A stretch of 64,000 nt of DNA from Streptomyces sp. NBC_00353. Its GTDB lineage: Bacteria; Actinomycetota; Actinomycetes; Streptomycetales; Streptomycetaceae. Of the stretch, positions 16,913-25,979 are shown one piece after another. The DNA is taken from positions 7,685,501 through 7,749,500 of the forward strand of contig NZ_CP107985.1 in assembly GCF_036108815.1 (NCBI RefSeq), read 5' to 3'. The position numbers were made by a program, and so were the translations under genes. Each line of letters opens with the position of its first letter. Position 1 is the first letter of the stretch. The notes below the pieces were generated by a model. It worked only from the letters and a program-made list of their open reading frames with translations, did not search any database and had not been told where the DNA came from.

Positions 16913-19900
16913 GTGCCCGGGTTCACGCATCTGCACACCGTTTCCGGGTTCTCCCTGCGCTATGGGGCCTCGCACCCGGAGCGGCTGGCGGAGCGCGCTG
17001 CCGAGCGGGGGATGGATGCCCTCGCGCTGACCGACCGCGACACCCTCGCAGGCACGGTCCGCTTCGCCAAGGCCTGTGACCGGGCCGGGGTGCGGCCGCT
17101 CTTCGGAGTGGGGCTCGCGGTGGGGGCGGAGGGTGCGGAGCGCACGCCGGAGGGCGGGCGTACGCAGCGGCCGCGGACCCCGGTCCGTGGCGGCGCCTTC
17201 GTCGATGAGTCGGCGCCCCGGGTCACCTTCCTCGCCCGGGACGGCGCACGCGGCTGGGCGGAGCTGTGCCGCCTCGTCACCGCCGCGCATGCCGTGACCG
17301 GCGACCTGCGGACCGGTGCCGGGCAGCCCCTGGTCGAGCGGTCCGCGCTGCCCGCCGAAGGGCTCACCGTGCTGCTCGGGCCGGCCTCCGAGGTCGGCAG
17401 GGCGCTGGCCGCCGGACGCCCCGACCGGGCCGCCGCGCTGCTCGCGCCCTGGCGGGAGATCTACGGCGACGACCTGCGCCTCGAAGCCGTCCACCACGGG
17501 CGTGAAGGCACCGGCCCCGGGTCGCTGCGGCTCGCCGCCCGTACCGTCGGCTTCGCTGCCGAACAAGGGGTACGGGCCGTGCTGACCAATGCCGTCCGGT
17601 ATGCCGATGCCGGGCAGGGCCCGGTCGCCGATGTGCTCGACGCCGCCCGCAGGCTCGTCCCCGTCGATCCGCGCCGCGCCCCGCTCGACAGCGGTGAGCG
17701 CTGGCTCAAGGACGACCGTGCGATGCGGGAGACCGCCGAGCGGATCACTTCCGCCGCCGGACTCGGCCGCGATGCCGGAGCGCGGCTGCTCGCGGAGACC
17801 CGGCGCACCGCCGACGCCTGCGTCGTCGACCCCGAACGCGACCTCGGCCTCGGCACCGTCCACTTCCCCGAGCCGCACCTCGTCGGTGCGGGCCGCCGCA
17901 CCGCCCAGCGCGTACTGGCCTCCCGCGCCGCCGCGGGCATGGTGCTGCGCGGCTACGACCGCAGGCGCGACTACTGGGAGCGGATGCATCACGAGCTGGA
18001 CATCATCGACTACCACGGCTTCGCCTCCTACTTCCTGACGGTCGCCCAAGTCGTCGATGACGTAAGGGAGATGAAGGTCAGGGTGGCTGCGCGTGGCTCG
18101 GGGGCCGGCTCGCTGGTCAACCACCTCCTGGGCATCGCCCACGCCGACCCCGTCGAGCACGGGCTGCTGATGGAGCGCTTTCTCTCCAAGCGCCGCTTCG
18201 TCCTGCCCGACATCGACATCGACGTCGAGTCCGCCCGCCGCCTCGACGTCTACCGCGCGATCATCGAACGGTTCGGCGCCGAGCGGGTCGCGACCGTCGC
18301 CATGCCCGAGACCTATCGGGTGCGCCATGCCATCCGGGACGTCGGCGCCGCGCTCTCCATGAACCCGGCCGAGACCGACCGGCTCGCCAAGGCCTTCCCG
18401 CACATCCGGGCCCGCGACGCCCGCGCGGCCATGGAGGAGCTGCCCGAACTGAGCGAGGTGGCGCGGGAGAAGGGGAAATACGGGCGGTTCTGGGAGCTGG
18501 TGGAGGCGCTGGACGCCCTGCCGCGCGGCATCGCCATGCACCCGTGCGGGGTGCTCCTCTCGGACGCCTCGCTGCTGCGCCGTACGCCCGTCATGCCCAC
18601 CAGCGGCGAAGGCTTCCCGATGGCGCAGTTCGACAAGGACGACGTGGAGGACCTCGGGCTGCTCAAGCTCGATGTGCTGGGCGTACGGATGCAGTCGGCG
18701 ATGGCGCACGCGGTCATGGAGGTGAAGCGGGCCTCGGGTCAGGAGGTCGACCTGGACGCCGTGCCGCCCGGCGACCCGGAGACGTACCGGCTGATCAGGA
18801 CCGCCGAGACGCTGGGCTGCTTCCAGATCGAATCGCCGGGCCAGCGCGATCTGGTCGGCAGGCTGCAGCCCGCCACCTTCCACGATCTGGTGGTCGACAT
18901 CTCGCTGTTCCGGCCGGGGCCGGTCGCCGCCGACATGGTGCGTCCGTTCATCGAGGCCCGGCACGGCCGGGCGCCCGTCCGCTACCCCCACCCCGACCTG
19001 GAGGGACCGCTGCGCGAGACATACGGCGTGGTCGTCTTCCACGAGCAGATCATCGAGATGGTCGACATCATGACCGGCTGCGGCCGGGACGAGGCCGACC
19101 GGGTGCGGCGCGGGCTCTCCGACCCCGAGCTGCAGGGCCGGATCAAGGACGGGTTCGCGCAGCGGGCGGCGGAGAAGGGCTACAGCACCGAAGTGATCGC
19201 CCGGACCTGGGAGATCATCGAGGCGTTCGGCTCGTACGGCTTCTGCAAGGCGCACGCGGTCGCCTTCGCCGTACCGACGTACCAGTCGGCGTGGCTCAAG
19301 GCGCACCACCCGGCGGCTTTTTACGCCGGGCTGCTCACCCATGACCCGGGGATGTACCCGAAGCGGCTGCTGCTCGCGGACGCACGGCGGCGCGGTGTGC
19401 CGGTGCTGCCGCTGGATGTGAACCGGTCGGCGGCCGCCCATCGAATCGAACTGGTGTCCGGTAAGGAGGAGGGTTCCCAGGTGTGGGGGCTGCGGCTGGC
19501 GCTCTCGGACGTCCATGGCATCAGCAAGGCCGAGGTCGCCCGGATCGAGGCCGGGCAGCCCTACACCTCGCTGCTGGACTTCTGGCAGCGGGCCCGGCCG
19601 GGCAAGCCGGCCGCCGAACGACTGGCCCAGGTCGGCGCGTTGGACGCTTTCGGTGCCAACCGCCGTGATCTGCTGCTGCATCTCTCCGAGCTCCACCGCG
19701 CCCAGCGGGGAACCGGGGCGAGGTCCGGATCCGGTGGCGCGCAACTCCCGCTCGACGACGGCCGGAAGACCGGCTCCGTCGGCCTGCCCGACCTCAATGA
19801 CGCGGAACGCCTCAGTGCCGAGCTCGGCGTTCTGAGCATGGACGTCTCCCGCCATCTGATGGGTGATCACCACGCGTTCCTGAAGGAGCTCGGTGCGGTC

Positions 19901-20410
19901 TCCGCCAAACGGCTGCGCGAGGCGCGGCACGGGGAGACCGTGCTGGTCGCGGGCGCCAAGGCGGCCACTCAGACCCCGCCGATCCGGTCCGGCCGCCGGG
20001 TCATCTTCACCACCCTGGACGACGGTACGGGCCTGGTCGACCTGGCCTTCTTCGACGACAGTCACGCCGCCTGCGCGCACACCGTCTTCCACTCCTGGCT
20101 GCTGCTCGTGCGTGGAGTGGTGCAGCGGCGCGGGCCGCAGAGTCTCAGCGTGGTCGGCGAGGCCGCCTGGAACCTGGCGGAACTGGCCGAACTGCGGCGT
20201 ACCGGCGGACTCGAAGCGGTCGCGGCCCGGCTGGCGGAGGACGCCGCAGCGGAGGAGGAGCCCCCGGGCGACCGGGTGGCCGACAACGGCCGCCGCATCC
20301 ACCTGCCGACCGGATACGAGATGAACCCCTGGTCCGACCTCCAGCCGCCCGGCGAAGGCGTCGCCACCGGAAGGAAGCTGTGGCACCAGTCCCCGGGGAG
20401 TGCGGGATGA
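16913..20410 (+). CDS. dnaE2: error-prone DNA polymerase III alpha subunit DnaE2
   Basis: A C-family DNA polymerase of 1165 residues, the length and organisation of DnaE2 (ImuC). I chose GTG 16913 with CAGGAGG 5 nt upstream; it gives VPGFTHLHTVSGFS, the start of the PHP domain. The N-terminal PHP domain is followed by palm residues PDIDIDV and KLDVLG carrying the three catalytic aspartates, the finger region FQIESPGQRDL, the YGFCKAHA helix-hairpin segment and a C-terminal OB domain. A QLPLDD clamp-binding-like motif is near residue 944. It performs translesion synthesis in the SOS response together with the coupled ImuB-like protein (4-nt ATGA overlap). Confidence 0.95.
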   Translation: MPGFTHLHTVSGFSLRYGASHPERLAERAAERGMDALALTDRDTLAGTVRFAKACDRAGVRPLFGVGLAVGAEGAERTPEGGRTQRPRTPVRGGAFVDESAPRVTFLARDGARGWAELCRLVTAAHAVTGDLRTGAGQPLVERSALPAEGLTVLLGPASEVGRALAAGRPDRAAALLAPWREIYGDDLRLEAVHHGREGTGPGSLRLAARTVGFAAEQGVRAVLTNAVRYADAGQGPVADVLDAARRLVPVDPRRAPLDSGERWLKDDRAMRETAERITSAAGLGRDAGARLLAETRRTADACVVDPERDLGLGTVHFPEPHLVGAGRRTAQRVLASRAAAGMVLRGYDRRRDYWERMHHELDIIDYHGFASYFLTVAQVVDDVREMKVRVAARGSGAGSLVNHLLGIAHADPVEHGLLMERFLSKRRFVLPDIDIDVESARRLDVYRAIIERFGAERVATVAMPETYRVRHAIRDVGAALSMNPAETDRLAKAFPHIRARDARAAMEELPELSEVAREKGKYGRFWELVEALDALPRGIAMHPCGVLLSDASLLRRTPVMPTSGEGFPMAQFDKDDVEDLGLLKLDVLGVRMQSAMAHAVMEVKRASGQEVDLDAVPPGDPETYRLIRTAETLGCFQIESPGQRDLVGRLQPATFHDLVVDISLFRPGPVAADMVRPFIEARHGRAPVRYPHPDLEGPLRETYGVVVFHEQIIEMVDIMTGCGRDEADRVRRGLSDPELQGRIKDGFAQRAAEKGYSTEVIARTWEIIEAFGSYGFCKAHAVAFAVPTYQSAWLKAHHPAAFYAGLLTHDPGMYPKRLLLADARRRGVPVLPLDVNRSAAAHRIELVSGKEEGSQVWGLRLALSDVHGISKAEVARIEAGQPYTSLLDFWQRARPGKPAAERLAQVGALDAFGANRRDLLLHLSELHRAQRGTGARSGSGGAQLPLDDGRKTGSVGLPDLNDAERLSAELGVLSMDVSRHLMGDHHAFLKELGAVSAKRLREARHGETVLVAGAKAATQTPPIRSGRRVIFTTLDDGTGLVDLAFFDDSHAACAHTVFHSWLLLVRGVVQRRGPQSLSVVGEAAWNLAELAELRRTGGLEAVAARLAEDAAAEEEPPGDRVADNGRRIHLPTGYEMNPWSDLQPPGEGVATGRKLWHQSPGSAG

Positions 20411-21414
20411 GCGACACGTACGAGGAGCCGGGGATCCTGTACCTGCGGTTCCGCAAGGTCGGCGGTGGCCTTCCGGACAGTGCCGGTTACGCCGGGCTGC
20501 TCGCTCTCCTCGGCGCATTCACCCCGGTCGTCGAGGCGGCGCCGCCGGACGGGGCGCTCGCCGATGTGCGCGGTGCGCTGCGCTACTTCGGGCGGGACGC
20601 GGCAGGGCTGGCGGCGGTGATCCGGGTCCGTGCGCTCGCCCTGCACGGGGTGGACTGCGCGATCGGGGCGGCCGAGAACCCGATGCTGGCCCGGATGGCG
20701 GCGCGGCGGGCCGCGCCCGGGGCGACTTCTGTGGTGCCCGGCGGCGGGGGCGCCGCATTCCTCGCGGCCGAGCCGGTCGTCGCACTGGACGGTGTCGGGG
20801 CGGCGACCGCCCGCACCCTGTGCGGATACGGGCTCGACTCCGTCGGCCGGATCGCGGCGGCTCCGCTCGCCACCCTGCAACGGATCACCGGTGTACGGAC
20901 CGGGCGCGAACTGTGGGAGCGGGCGCGCGGCATCGACCGTACGAAGGTCGTGCCGAACGCCGCCGCCCGGTCGGTTGCCGCCGAGCGGTCCTTCCCGCGC
21001 GACGAGCTGGACCCGGAGCGGCAGCGCCGCGCGCTCATGTCGCTCGCCGAGGAGCTGGGGGCCCGGATGCGCGGGGACGGCCAGGTGTGCCGGGCGCTCG
21101 CGGTCTCCGTGCGCTACGCCGACCGGACCGGCTACTCGACGCTGACCCGCAGCCGTACGCTCCGTGAGCCCACCGCCCACTCCGCGGCGCTCACCGGACT
21201 CGCCTACCGGATCCATGACTCGTTCGGGCTGCAGCGGGCCCGGGTGCGGGGGATCGGGCTGCGCGCCGAGGGGCTCACGGACCGCGAACGGGCCGCCCAT
21301 CAGCTGTCGTTCGACCCGGTGGACGAGCGGGCGCGGCGGATCGAGGCGGTGGCGGACCGGCTGCGGGCCAGGTTCGGTCCGCAGGCCGTGATGCCGGGCC
21401 GACTCGCTGCCTGA
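20407..21414 (+). CDS. imuB: ImuB-like catalytically inactive Y-family polymerase
   Basis: A 335-residue Y-family (DinB/ImuB) homologue with start ATG overlapping the dnaE2 stop. The little-finger and thumb regions are recognisable (ALDGVGAATARTLCGYGLDS, an HhH element; ERSFPRDEL). The catalytic residues are missing: the N-terminal strand is ILYLRFRK rather than an Asp-containing one, and the Ser-x-Asp-Glu block is replaced by DVRGALRYF. A clamp-binding motif QLSFDP lies at residues 299-304. This fits the ImuB role as a non-catalytic adaptor linking DnaE2 to the sliding clamp. No imuA' (RecA-like third member) is adjacent. Confidence 0.85.
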   Translation: MSDTYEEPGILYLRFRKVGGGLPDSAGYAGLLALLGAFTPVVEAAPPDGALADVRGALRYFGRDAAGLAAVIRVRALALHGVDCAIGAAENPMLARMAARRAAPGATSVVPGGGGAAFLAAEPVVALDGVGAATARTLCGYGLDSVGRIAAAPLATLQRITGVRTGRELWERARGIDRTKVVPNAAARSVAAERSFPRDELDPERQRRALMSLAEELGARMRGDGQVCRALAVSVRYADRTGYSTLTRSRTLREPTAHSAALTGLAYRIHDSFGLQRARVRGIGLRAEGLTDRERAAHQLSFDPVDERARRIEAVADRLRARFGPQAVMPGRLAA

Positions 21415-21464
21415 CCTGCCGTCATGTCGATCGACCTGGATCTTGGGTGATGCTGCGTCAGTTT

Positions 21465-21506
21465 TTACCGACGCGTAACTTCCCCCGCTACCTTACTCGC
21501 GCGTAA
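21465..21506. promoter_or_regulatory. tandem operator pair upstream of the lipase gene
   Basis: Two 14-bp elements of the same form, TTACCGACGCGTAA (21465-21478) and TTACTCGCGCGTAA (21493-21506), are spaced 28 bp start to start. Each has TTAC...GTAA arms, the second nearly a perfect palindrome. They lie 99-140 bp upstream of the lipase start. Confidence 0.55.
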
Positions 21507-21604
21507 TTTGGCATGAGCACATAGAACGTCGGTACAGAACTTGTGGTCCGGGCCGCAGGGCGCAGTGACATCGCAACTCCCTTGAGCCGCAAGGAGACCA
21601 CACG

Positions 21605-22492
21605 ATGCTGCCCTGGACACGTGCACCGCGCACCCCACGTGCGCGGAGAGGACTCGCCGCACTGCTCCTCGCCGTCGCAGCGGTCGCCACCCCCACGGCG
21701 ACCGCCACCGCAGCCACCCCCGCCACAGCCACCTCCCGTGGCTGGAACGACTACTCCTGCAAACCCTCCGCAGCCCACCCCCGCCCCGTCGTCCTGGTCC
21801 ACGGAACCTTCGGGAACTCGGTCGACAACTGGCTCGTCCTCGCCCCGTACCTGGTCGGCCGGGGCTACTGCGTCTACTCGCTCGACTACGGGCAGCTGCC
21901 CGGCGTGCCGTTCTTCAACGGCCTCGGCCCGATCGACAAATCGGCCGGCCAGCTCGACACCTTCGTCGACAAGGTGCTCGCCGCCACCGGAGCATCCAAG
22001 GCAGACATCGTCGGTCACTCCCAGGGCGGCATGATGCCCAACTACTACCTGAAGTTCCTCGGTGGCGCCGCCAAGGTGAACGCCCTGATCGGACTCGCCC
22101 CCGACAACCACGGCACCACCCTCCTCGGGCTGACCAACCTGCTGCCGTACTTCCCGGGCGCCGAGGACCTGCTGAACGCCCACACGCCCGGCCTCGCCGA
22201 CCAGATGGCCGGATCCCCCTTCATCACCAAGCTCAACGCGGGCGGCGACACCGTGCCCGGCGTGCGGTACACGGTCATCGCGACCAGGTACGACGAGGTG
22301 GTGACCCCGTACCGCACGCAGTACCTGGACGGGCCGAACGTACGCAACGTCCTGCTCCAGGACCTGTGCCCGGTCGACCTGTCCGAGCATGTGGCGATCG
22401 GGACCGTGGACCTGATCGCCTACCACGAGGTGGCGAACGCCCTGGACCCGGCGCACGCCACCCCGACCACCTGCGCCTCCGTCCTCGGCTAG
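21605..22492 (+). CDS. secreted triacylglycerol lipase (LipA-like)
   Basis: A 295-residue secreted lipase. AAGGAG precedes the ATG; the signal peptide (Arg-rich start, Ala/Thr-rich end) is about residues 1-37. The mature domain has the oxyanion segment VLVHGTFGNS, nucleophile Ser139 in GHSQGG, and C-terminal Asp (ATRYDEVVTP) and His (SEHVAIG). It matches the S. exfoliatus/S. coelicolor extracellular lipase family of about 260-300 residues, with cysteines for disulfides. Regulation probably involves the tandem TTAC-N6-GTAA sites in its promoter. Confidence 0.93.
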   Translation: MLPWTRAPRTPRARRGLAALLLAVAAVATPTATATAATPATATSRGWNDYSCKPSAAHPRPVVLVHGTFGNSVDNWLVLAPYLVGRGYCVYSLDYGQLPGVPFFNGLGPIDKSAGQLDTFVDKVLAATGASKADIVGHSQGGMMPNYYLKFLGGAAKVNALIGLAPDNHGTTLLGLTNLLPYFPGAEDLLNAHTPGLADQMAGSPFITKLNAGGDTVPGVRYTVIATRYDEVVTPYRTQYLDGPNVRNVLLQDLCPVDLSEHVAIGTVDLIAYHEVANALDPAHATPTTCASVLG

Positions 22493-22511
22493 GCCAGGCC
22501 CGAACCGCCTC

Positions 22512-23540
22512 TCAGTGTCCGCGTCGGGCCGCACCGCCGGCCCGGCGACGGACCGAGGCGAACAGGGCGGCCGCGCCGAAGGCGAGCGCGGCCGCTCCGC
22601 CGACCGCAAGGTACGGGGTACTGCCGTCGCCCCCCGTCTCGGCGAGGCTCTCGCCCGCCGGGGCGGGACCGGTGGCGCTGTCCGGCTCGGGTGCGTTCGC
22701 CTCGGACGGGCCGGCCGAAGCCTCGGCGGCCGGAGCCGCCTGGGTGACCTTCGCGCCCGTACCGGCGTCGTCGTCACCATGACCGCCGTGCTCCACGGAC
22801 GACTTGTCGGCGCCCCCGGCGATCTCCTGCTCGGACGGCGCGGACGCGGTCGGCGCAGGGACCGCGCCCACCGAACCACTGCCACCGCCGTCGGCGCCCC
22901 CGAAGACCACATCGGAACAGGCGTAGAACGCCTCGGGGGAGTCCGAGCGCTGCCAGACGGTGTAGATCAGCTGCCGTCCCGAACGCTTCGGCACGGTCCC
23001 GTCGAACACATACGATCCGTTCTCCAGCTTCGGCTCGGTGGCCGTGGCGAACGGCTCGGACTCCAGGTCCGACCACTTCAGGGGCTTCGTCGGGTCGTAA
23101 CCGGCCTTGGTGAGATACAGCTCGAACGAGCCCTTGTGCGGCGCGGTGGCGCGGAAGCGGAAGGTGTGGCTGCCGGCCGCCATCTTGGTCGACGGCCAGT
23201 CGGCGCGCGGCAGATCGAGCCCCTTGAACTTGTCGTTGCCGGCGCTGCACAGCTTGCCGTCCGGGATCAACTGCCGGTGATTTCCTGCCGCATTGGCGAT
23301 GTTGACCCCGTTCCAGTCGTACAGCGCCTGTGTCCCGCCCGCCGCGACCGCGGCCACGCACGCCGCCGACTTCGGATGTTCGGGCCCCTCCGCGAAGCAG
23401 GCGGAGACCCGGCTGACCGGATCCGTCAGCGAGCCATGTGCGGCGGCCGGAGCCGCGGACAGACCGGTCAGCGCGAGCGGTGCCGCACCGAGCGCGACGA
23501 TTGCGGCGGCCTTGCGGCGAGCGGTCCTGATCACGGTCAT
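22512..23540 (-). CDS. cell-wall-anchored AA10 lytic polysaccharide monooxygenase
   Basis: A 342-residue precursor. The signal peptide ends at AAA|HGS, leaving His35 as the mature N-terminus. With His135 (APHKGSFE) it forms the copper histidine brace of AA10 LPMOs that oxidatively cleave chitin or cellulose. The catalytic domain runs to about residue 215 (YACSDVVFGG). A Gly/Ser/Ala/Pro-rich linker follows, then a sortase signal: LAETG at 299-303, a hydrophobic helix and a terminal Arg-rich tail. Thus this LPMO is predicted to be attached to peptidoglycan by a class E-type sortase rather than released, and it has no carbohydrate-binding module. Confidence 0.9.
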   Translation of the reverse strand: MTVIRTARRKAAAIVALGAAPLALTGLSAAPAAAHGSLTDPVSRVSACFAEGPEHPKSAACVAAVAAGGTQALYDWNGVNIANAAGNHRQLIPDGKLCSAGNDKFKGLDLPRADWPSTKMAAGSHTFRFRATAPHKGSFELYLTKAGYDPTKPLKWSDLESEPFATATEPKLENGSYVFDGTVPKRSGRQLIYTVWQRSDSPEAFYACSDVVFGGADGGGSGSVGAVPAPTASAPSEQEIAGGADKSSVEHGGHGDDDAGTGAKVTQAAPAAEASAGPSEANAPEPDSATGPAPAGESLAETGGDGSTPYLAVGGAAALAFGAAALFASVRRRAGGAARRGH

Positions 23541-23906
23541 GGCGCGTCTCTCCTTCGGCGGTTCACGTCTGCGTCGAGGAGAAGCTAGCCGCCCGCCGGC
23601 CCGGAAACGGCTGCTGGAAGGGGTGCTCGGCGATCTTTATGGCGGGCTTAAGGAGCGTCTAAGAGGGGGCTCAGGAAAGTCCACCGGTGGGCCTCTGTGA
23701 GCAGCCTTGATGCGGCATGGGCTGTCCGTCGTTGTCCGGGGAAGACCGTCTGATGTCGTGCTGGGTGGCTCCCAATCTGGCTCCCAGGAGCCATCCAGCG
23801 GCCCAGACTTCCCTGAGAGCCACGTACCCGCCATCGGCGTCGAGCACTGAGGGCACCCGGCACCCCGTTGTTCCGGATGCCCTCTTGCGACGCTCACCGG
23901 GCCGTC
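23541..23906. other. left edge of the island, no gene
   Basis: After the LPMO start this stretch holds the boundary repeat, then at 23767-23790 a doubled CTGGCTCCC-like motif of the kind seen just after Streptomyces integrase genes. No coding sequence is supportable. Confidence 0.5.
23641..23768. repeat. left boundary repeat of the island (att- or IS-end-like)
   Basis: This 128-bp segment recurs in the same orientation at 32344-32473. The first 24 bases (from GGCGGGCTTAAGGAGCG) are identical, and most of the rest matches with small substitutions and two short indels. The pair brackets about 8.8 kb of accessory DNA. Because the right copy runs into an IS5-type transposase fragment, the repeat could be an IS end rather than an attachment site. 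Confidence 0.7.
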
Positions 23907-24110
23907 TCAGTCGGTGAGGAACCTCCGCACGGTGATGCCAAGTGTGGCTGTGCCCAGGAACGCAGCGCCCCCTGCGCCGAGAGCCCCGGAGACCTGTGTG
24001 CCGGTGCTCCAGAAGAGACCGGTCGCAGCGAAGCCGATCGCCAGGGCGCCGACCATGATGATCGCTGCCCACAGGCCACGCTGAGACGTGTCGTCGTTGC
24101 GCATATGCAT
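23907..24110 (-). CDS. small two-helix membrane protein
   Basis: A 67-residue protein whose ATG follows AAGGAGATTGG, a strong RBS. After a hydrophilic head (MHMRNDDTSQRG) there are two predicted membrane helices (GLWAAIIMVGALAIGFAATG and a Gly/Ala-rich second) and a short RRFLTD tail. Small proteins like this are common in actinomycete integrative elements, but no function is known. It is divergent from the next gene across a 278-bp region. Confidence 0.65.
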   Translation of the reverse strand: MHMRNDDTSQRGLWAAIIMVGALAIGFAATGLFWSTGTQVSGALGAGGAAFLGTATLGITVRRFLTD

Positions 24111-24388
24111 CCAATCTCCTTCATAACGGTCGTTAGAGGGAGGTTCCCCCGCCTCTGAAATAGAGGCTGACAGGAGCAAAAGACCAGGTCAAACGGCACG
24201 AGTTGCCATTGTGAAGGACCTTAAGGCCCTTTATGGCGGCGTTTAATGGATGATGTGACGGGTTGACTCTGCCTCTACGCTGTAGCGCTTTGACTGTCGT
24301 GCCGGAAGGCTATAAGGAAGAACAGCACTGACCCCAGTGACTCCAGGACCCCCGCACCCCTGTTTCTCCTGCAGGAAGGCAAAAGATC

Positions 24389-25150
24389 ATGGAAATGGAT
24401 GAGTCGTACGCTGCGGCGGTGCGCGAATTGCGGATGGTGGCGAGCAGGTCACAACGGACGGGAAACGTGCCCTTCCCACCTGACTTTGTCATCGCCAAGG
24501 AAGGGCAAGACCGTCGCGCGCCACTGGCTCGGATGATCCAGGGGGGTCAGGGCGGTTCCGTGCGGCTGAGCCTCTACCTGTGCATCACGATGATGGCGAC
24601 GAAAGAACCCTTCAACCTCAGGAAGCCGCCAACGCCGAAGGGGTGGGCGCGGATGCTGAACCTTGATCCACGGACTGGCGATCGTCGCGTGCAGCGCAAC
24701 CTGAAGTGGCTTGCTGAGAACGATTTCATCAAGTTGGAGCCACGCTGGGGAGGCCCCGCAGAGATTAGGTTGTTGAGCGCTGCCGGCGACGGGCGTGAGT
24801 ACATCCGCCCCATCGAACAAAAGCAGAACCGTGGTCGGTATGTCGGGGTTCCGGCAGAGTTCTGGACGCAGGGCTGGATCTTGGAGCTGTCGACGACAGC
24901 CGTAGCTCTCCTGCTCGTCCTCAGAGAGGCATTGGGCAGGCAAGAGGAGCCGCAGTACATTCCGACGGATAGGCAGCGGCGCTACGGCCTCTCCTCGGAC
25001 ACGTGGACCAAGGCCAACAAAGAGCTGCAGCGTCACGGACTGCTGACGGTCGCTCGGGAGGTCCAGGGGAGCACGTACGACTATGACAGGTGGAGGAATG
25101 CCTACCTGCTGGATTTCGATCGCCTGATGGAACCTCCTGAGGTCCCGTGA
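24389..25150 (+). CDS. island-encoded hypothetical protein, possible winged-helix
   Basis: A 253-residue soluble protein. The first half contains SLYLCITMMATKEPFNL and the second a helix-turn-helix-like stretch (YIPTDRQRRYGLSSDTWTKA, NKELQRHGLLTV) reminiscent of winged-helix replication initiators and plasmid regulators. I know it only as a type of conserved hypothetical gene in Streptomyces mobile elements. The RBS is weak (GGAAGG, 10 nt). Base composition is lower in GC than the chromosome around the island. It could be a remnant replication or regulatory gene of the integrated element. Confidence 0.6.
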   Translation: MEMDESYAAAVRELRMVASRSQRTGNVPFPPDFVIAKEGQDRRAPLARMIQGGQGGSVRLSLYLCITMMATKEPFNLRKPPTPKGWARMLNLDPRTGDRRVQRNLKWLAENDFIKLEPRWGGPAEIRLLSAAGDGREYIRPIEQKQNRGRYVGVPAEFWTQGWILELSTTAVALLLVLREALGRQEEPQYIPTDRQRRYGLSSDTWTKANKELQRHGLLTVAREVQGSTYDYDRWRNAYLLDFDRLMEPPEVP

Positions 25151-25317
25151 CCTAGCGGTAGTCCCGTCCACTGCGGTCGTCCATGCGCAGGCGACGCGCT
25201 TGGGCGAAGAAGCTCCAGTCACTTGCGGCCGGCAGCTCACAGCTGGCCGCGGTACCCGTCGTTTGCGTCGTCGGTCCATGCAGACCAGACCTCAGGAACT
25301 CCCTGGCCTGGGGTGGG

Positions 25318-25450
25318 CTTGCACCGACTGCACAGCAGCCTCGGCTACCGCAGCCCTGCCGACTACGAGACCGCACTCGCAACCTTCCCACCACACCAAG
25401 GGTGTCCGTCAAAGCGGAACAAGCTCAACCGTCTCCTTGTCCTCATCTGA
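25318..25450 (+). mobile_element. IS3-family transposase C-terminal remnant
   Basis: The frame around 25330 reads LHSSLGYRSPADYETALATF, the signature C-terminus of IS3/IS2-type DDE transposases (HSSLGYRSP.EYE). Sequence upstream (25151-25317) shows no intact catalytic core, so only a fragment persists. Confidence 0.75.
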
Positions 25451-25466
25451 CGACTATCGTCCCCAC

Positions 25467-25979
25467 ATGAACTGGGGAGACGTATCTAGCTGGGCGGCTC
25501 TGGTGGTGGCCATAGCGGCGGCCATCGTGAGCTTCAGAGCCTTGAAACACAGCAAGGATTCTGCGGCTGAAGCCAAGCGATCCGCGGACGCGGCTGAGCG
25601 CTCGGCAGCAGCCGATGAGGCAGTACTTGCCGAGGCGCGGCGGGAAGCAGAGGAGCGGCGCGTAGCTGAAGCCGAAGCATCGCGGCCCAGGCCGGAACTG
25701 CGGGTGGAGACGGCCGCTTCCACCCCTGAGATGGGAGTGAGAGGTAACTCGCGCCGTTACATCTTGCGGAATGCCGGAACAGGCCCTGCGGAGAACGTAA
25801 CCGCTGTTCACGCTAGGGAGGCTGGGCGATTCCGAAACATGCCCTCCGGCGTGACGCTCCGCCCAGGTGAAGGGCACGAGTTCCGCATACTGAGGCTCGC
25901 AGGGCAGGCTCCTCCCTCCACGATCCACATAAGTTGGGACGGGCAGGACGACGCAGTTGCCTTGCCTCTGCCGCAATGA
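25467..25979 (+). CDS. membrane-anchored coiled-coil hypothetical protein
   Basis: A 170-residue protein: one N-terminal transmembrane helix (SWAALVVAIAAAIVSFRAL), then an Ala/Glu/Arg heptad region of about 50 residues that should form a coiled coil, then a C-terminal beta-rich domain (RRYILRNAGTGPAENV, ...GVTLRPGEGHEFRIL). This layout is common in Streptomyces hypothetical proteins and suggests a cytoplasmic sensor or scaffold on the membrane. No clear RBS precedes the ATG, so the start is uncertain. It lies directly after the IS3 remnant. Confidence 0.6.
   Translation: MNWGDVSSWAALVVAIAAAIVSFRALKHSKDSAAEAKRSADAAERSAAADEAVLAEARREAEERRVAEAEASRPRPELRVETAASTPEMGVRGNSRRYILRNAGTGPAENVTAVHAREAGRFRNMPSGVTLRPGEGHEFRILRLAGQAPPSTIHISWDGQDDAVALPLPQ

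Noticed and set aside
16565..20518. Very long minus-strand open frame opposite dnaE2
   Set aside because: Arises from the GC-rich third codon positions of dnaE2; its translation is Arg/Gly/His-rich without family motifs, while the plus strand encodes a clear polymerase.
23541..24400. tRNA gene at the island edge as the integration site
   Set aside because: I looked for a T-loop and acceptor-stem pairing near both boundary repeats and found none.
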